From contig CAAGFF010000040.1 in assembly GCA_900769055.1 (NCBI GenBank), forward strand, positions 1-5,596: a stretch of DNA of 5,596 nucleotides. The letters run 5' to 3'. Source of the DNA: an uncultured Prevotella sp. Its GTDB lineage: Bacteria > Bacteroidota > Bacteroidia > Bacteroidales > Bacteroidaceae. Below, piece by piece: positions 5,472 through 5,596 of this stretch. Position 1 is the first letter of the stretch, and the number at the start of each line of letters is the position of its first letter. The notes under the pieces are model-generated. The model saw nothing but the letters and a program-made list of their open reading frames with translations, ran no database searches and was not told where the DNA came from. The position numbers and the translations under genes are program-made.

Positions 5472-5596
5472 GTCGGAGGACAAAGGTCGAAGGACTAAGG
5501 TCAAAGGACTAAGGTCAAAGGACTAAGGTCAAAGGACTAAGGTCGAAGGACGAAGGTCAAAGGACTAAGGTCAAAGGACTAAGGTCAAAGGACTAA
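5471..5596 (+). repeat. Heptanucleotide tandem array, 18 x 7 bp (nine 14-bp units)
   Basis: From the final G of the pheS stop codon to the window edge, the DNA is 18 uninterrupted heptads alternating GGTCAAA and GGACTAA types, so the true unit is 14 bp (GGTCAAAGGACTAA). Six of nine units are exact (5499-5540 and 5555-5596). The first two are degenerate, and unit six (5541-5554) carries G in place of A and of T. Two 56-bp blocks, 5485-5540 and 5541-5596, differ at only one base, which indicates a block duplication. TAA recurs in all + frames, so the array is non-coding. Short heptad arrays of this general kind are known between genes in Bacteroidota and cyanobacteria. The right end is not seen. 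Confidence 0.97.

Overview
The window looks like chromosomal DNA from a member of the Bacteroidota, most likely the Prevotella group. The evidence is: matches to the Bacteroidota -7 promoter box (TAnnTTTG) upstream of the transcription units; no obvious Shine-Dalgarno sequences; a PheS and a type I MurB that read like Bacteroidota proteins; and a lipoprotein that resembles the Bacteroidota-restricted DUF4348 family. The species cannot be fixed from the sequence alone. The genes are core or near-core. I see no transposase, phage, CRISPR or tRNA gene.

Layout: (1) Positions 1-396 hold no convincing gene but are rich in signals. They contain a 24-bp dyad (94-117), a leftward -7 box (155-162), an array of four 13-bp palindromes of the form AAAACGGCGTTTT spaced 21-22 bp apart (165-242), and a rightward -7 box (347-354). 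(2) Positions 397-1553 (+) form a two-gene unit: a membrane-anchored SPFH/band 7 protein, then a 69-residue ribbon-helix-helix (Arc-like) protein whose ATG overlaps the SPFH stop codon. A 15-bp-stem hairpin (1526-1569) closes the unit and places the stop codon in its loop. (3) Positions 1598-4269 (-) form a tightly packed operon, transcribed in the order DUF4348-like lipoprotein, murB, PhnP-like metallo-beta-lactamase-fold hydrolase. The gaps are 3 nt and then a 1-nt stop/start overlap. (4) Positions 4270-4430 hold two divergent promoters. (5) Positions 4431-5471 (+) encode pheS. (6) Positions 5471-5596 are a perfect-phase heptanucleotide array (18 x 7 bp, or nine 14-bp units) that begins on the last base of the pheS stop codon and runs off the window.

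How the genes relate: MurB supplies UDP-MurNAc for peptidoglycan, and the lipoprotein that starts its operon probably sits in the envelope. The hydrolase at the end of that operon has a complete PhnP-type metal-site set but no phosphonate genes nearby, so its substrate is open. The SPFH and RHH genes are separate from this and probably co-translated. PheS is the catalytic subunit of phenylalanyl-tRNA synthetase and is transcribed away from the murB operon.

The items most worth following up are the palindrome array upstream of the SPFH-RHH pair, which could be an operator array for the RHH protein or a genome-wide repeat; the SPFH-RHH coupling itself; and the heptad array, which contains a nearly exact 56-bp internal duplication.
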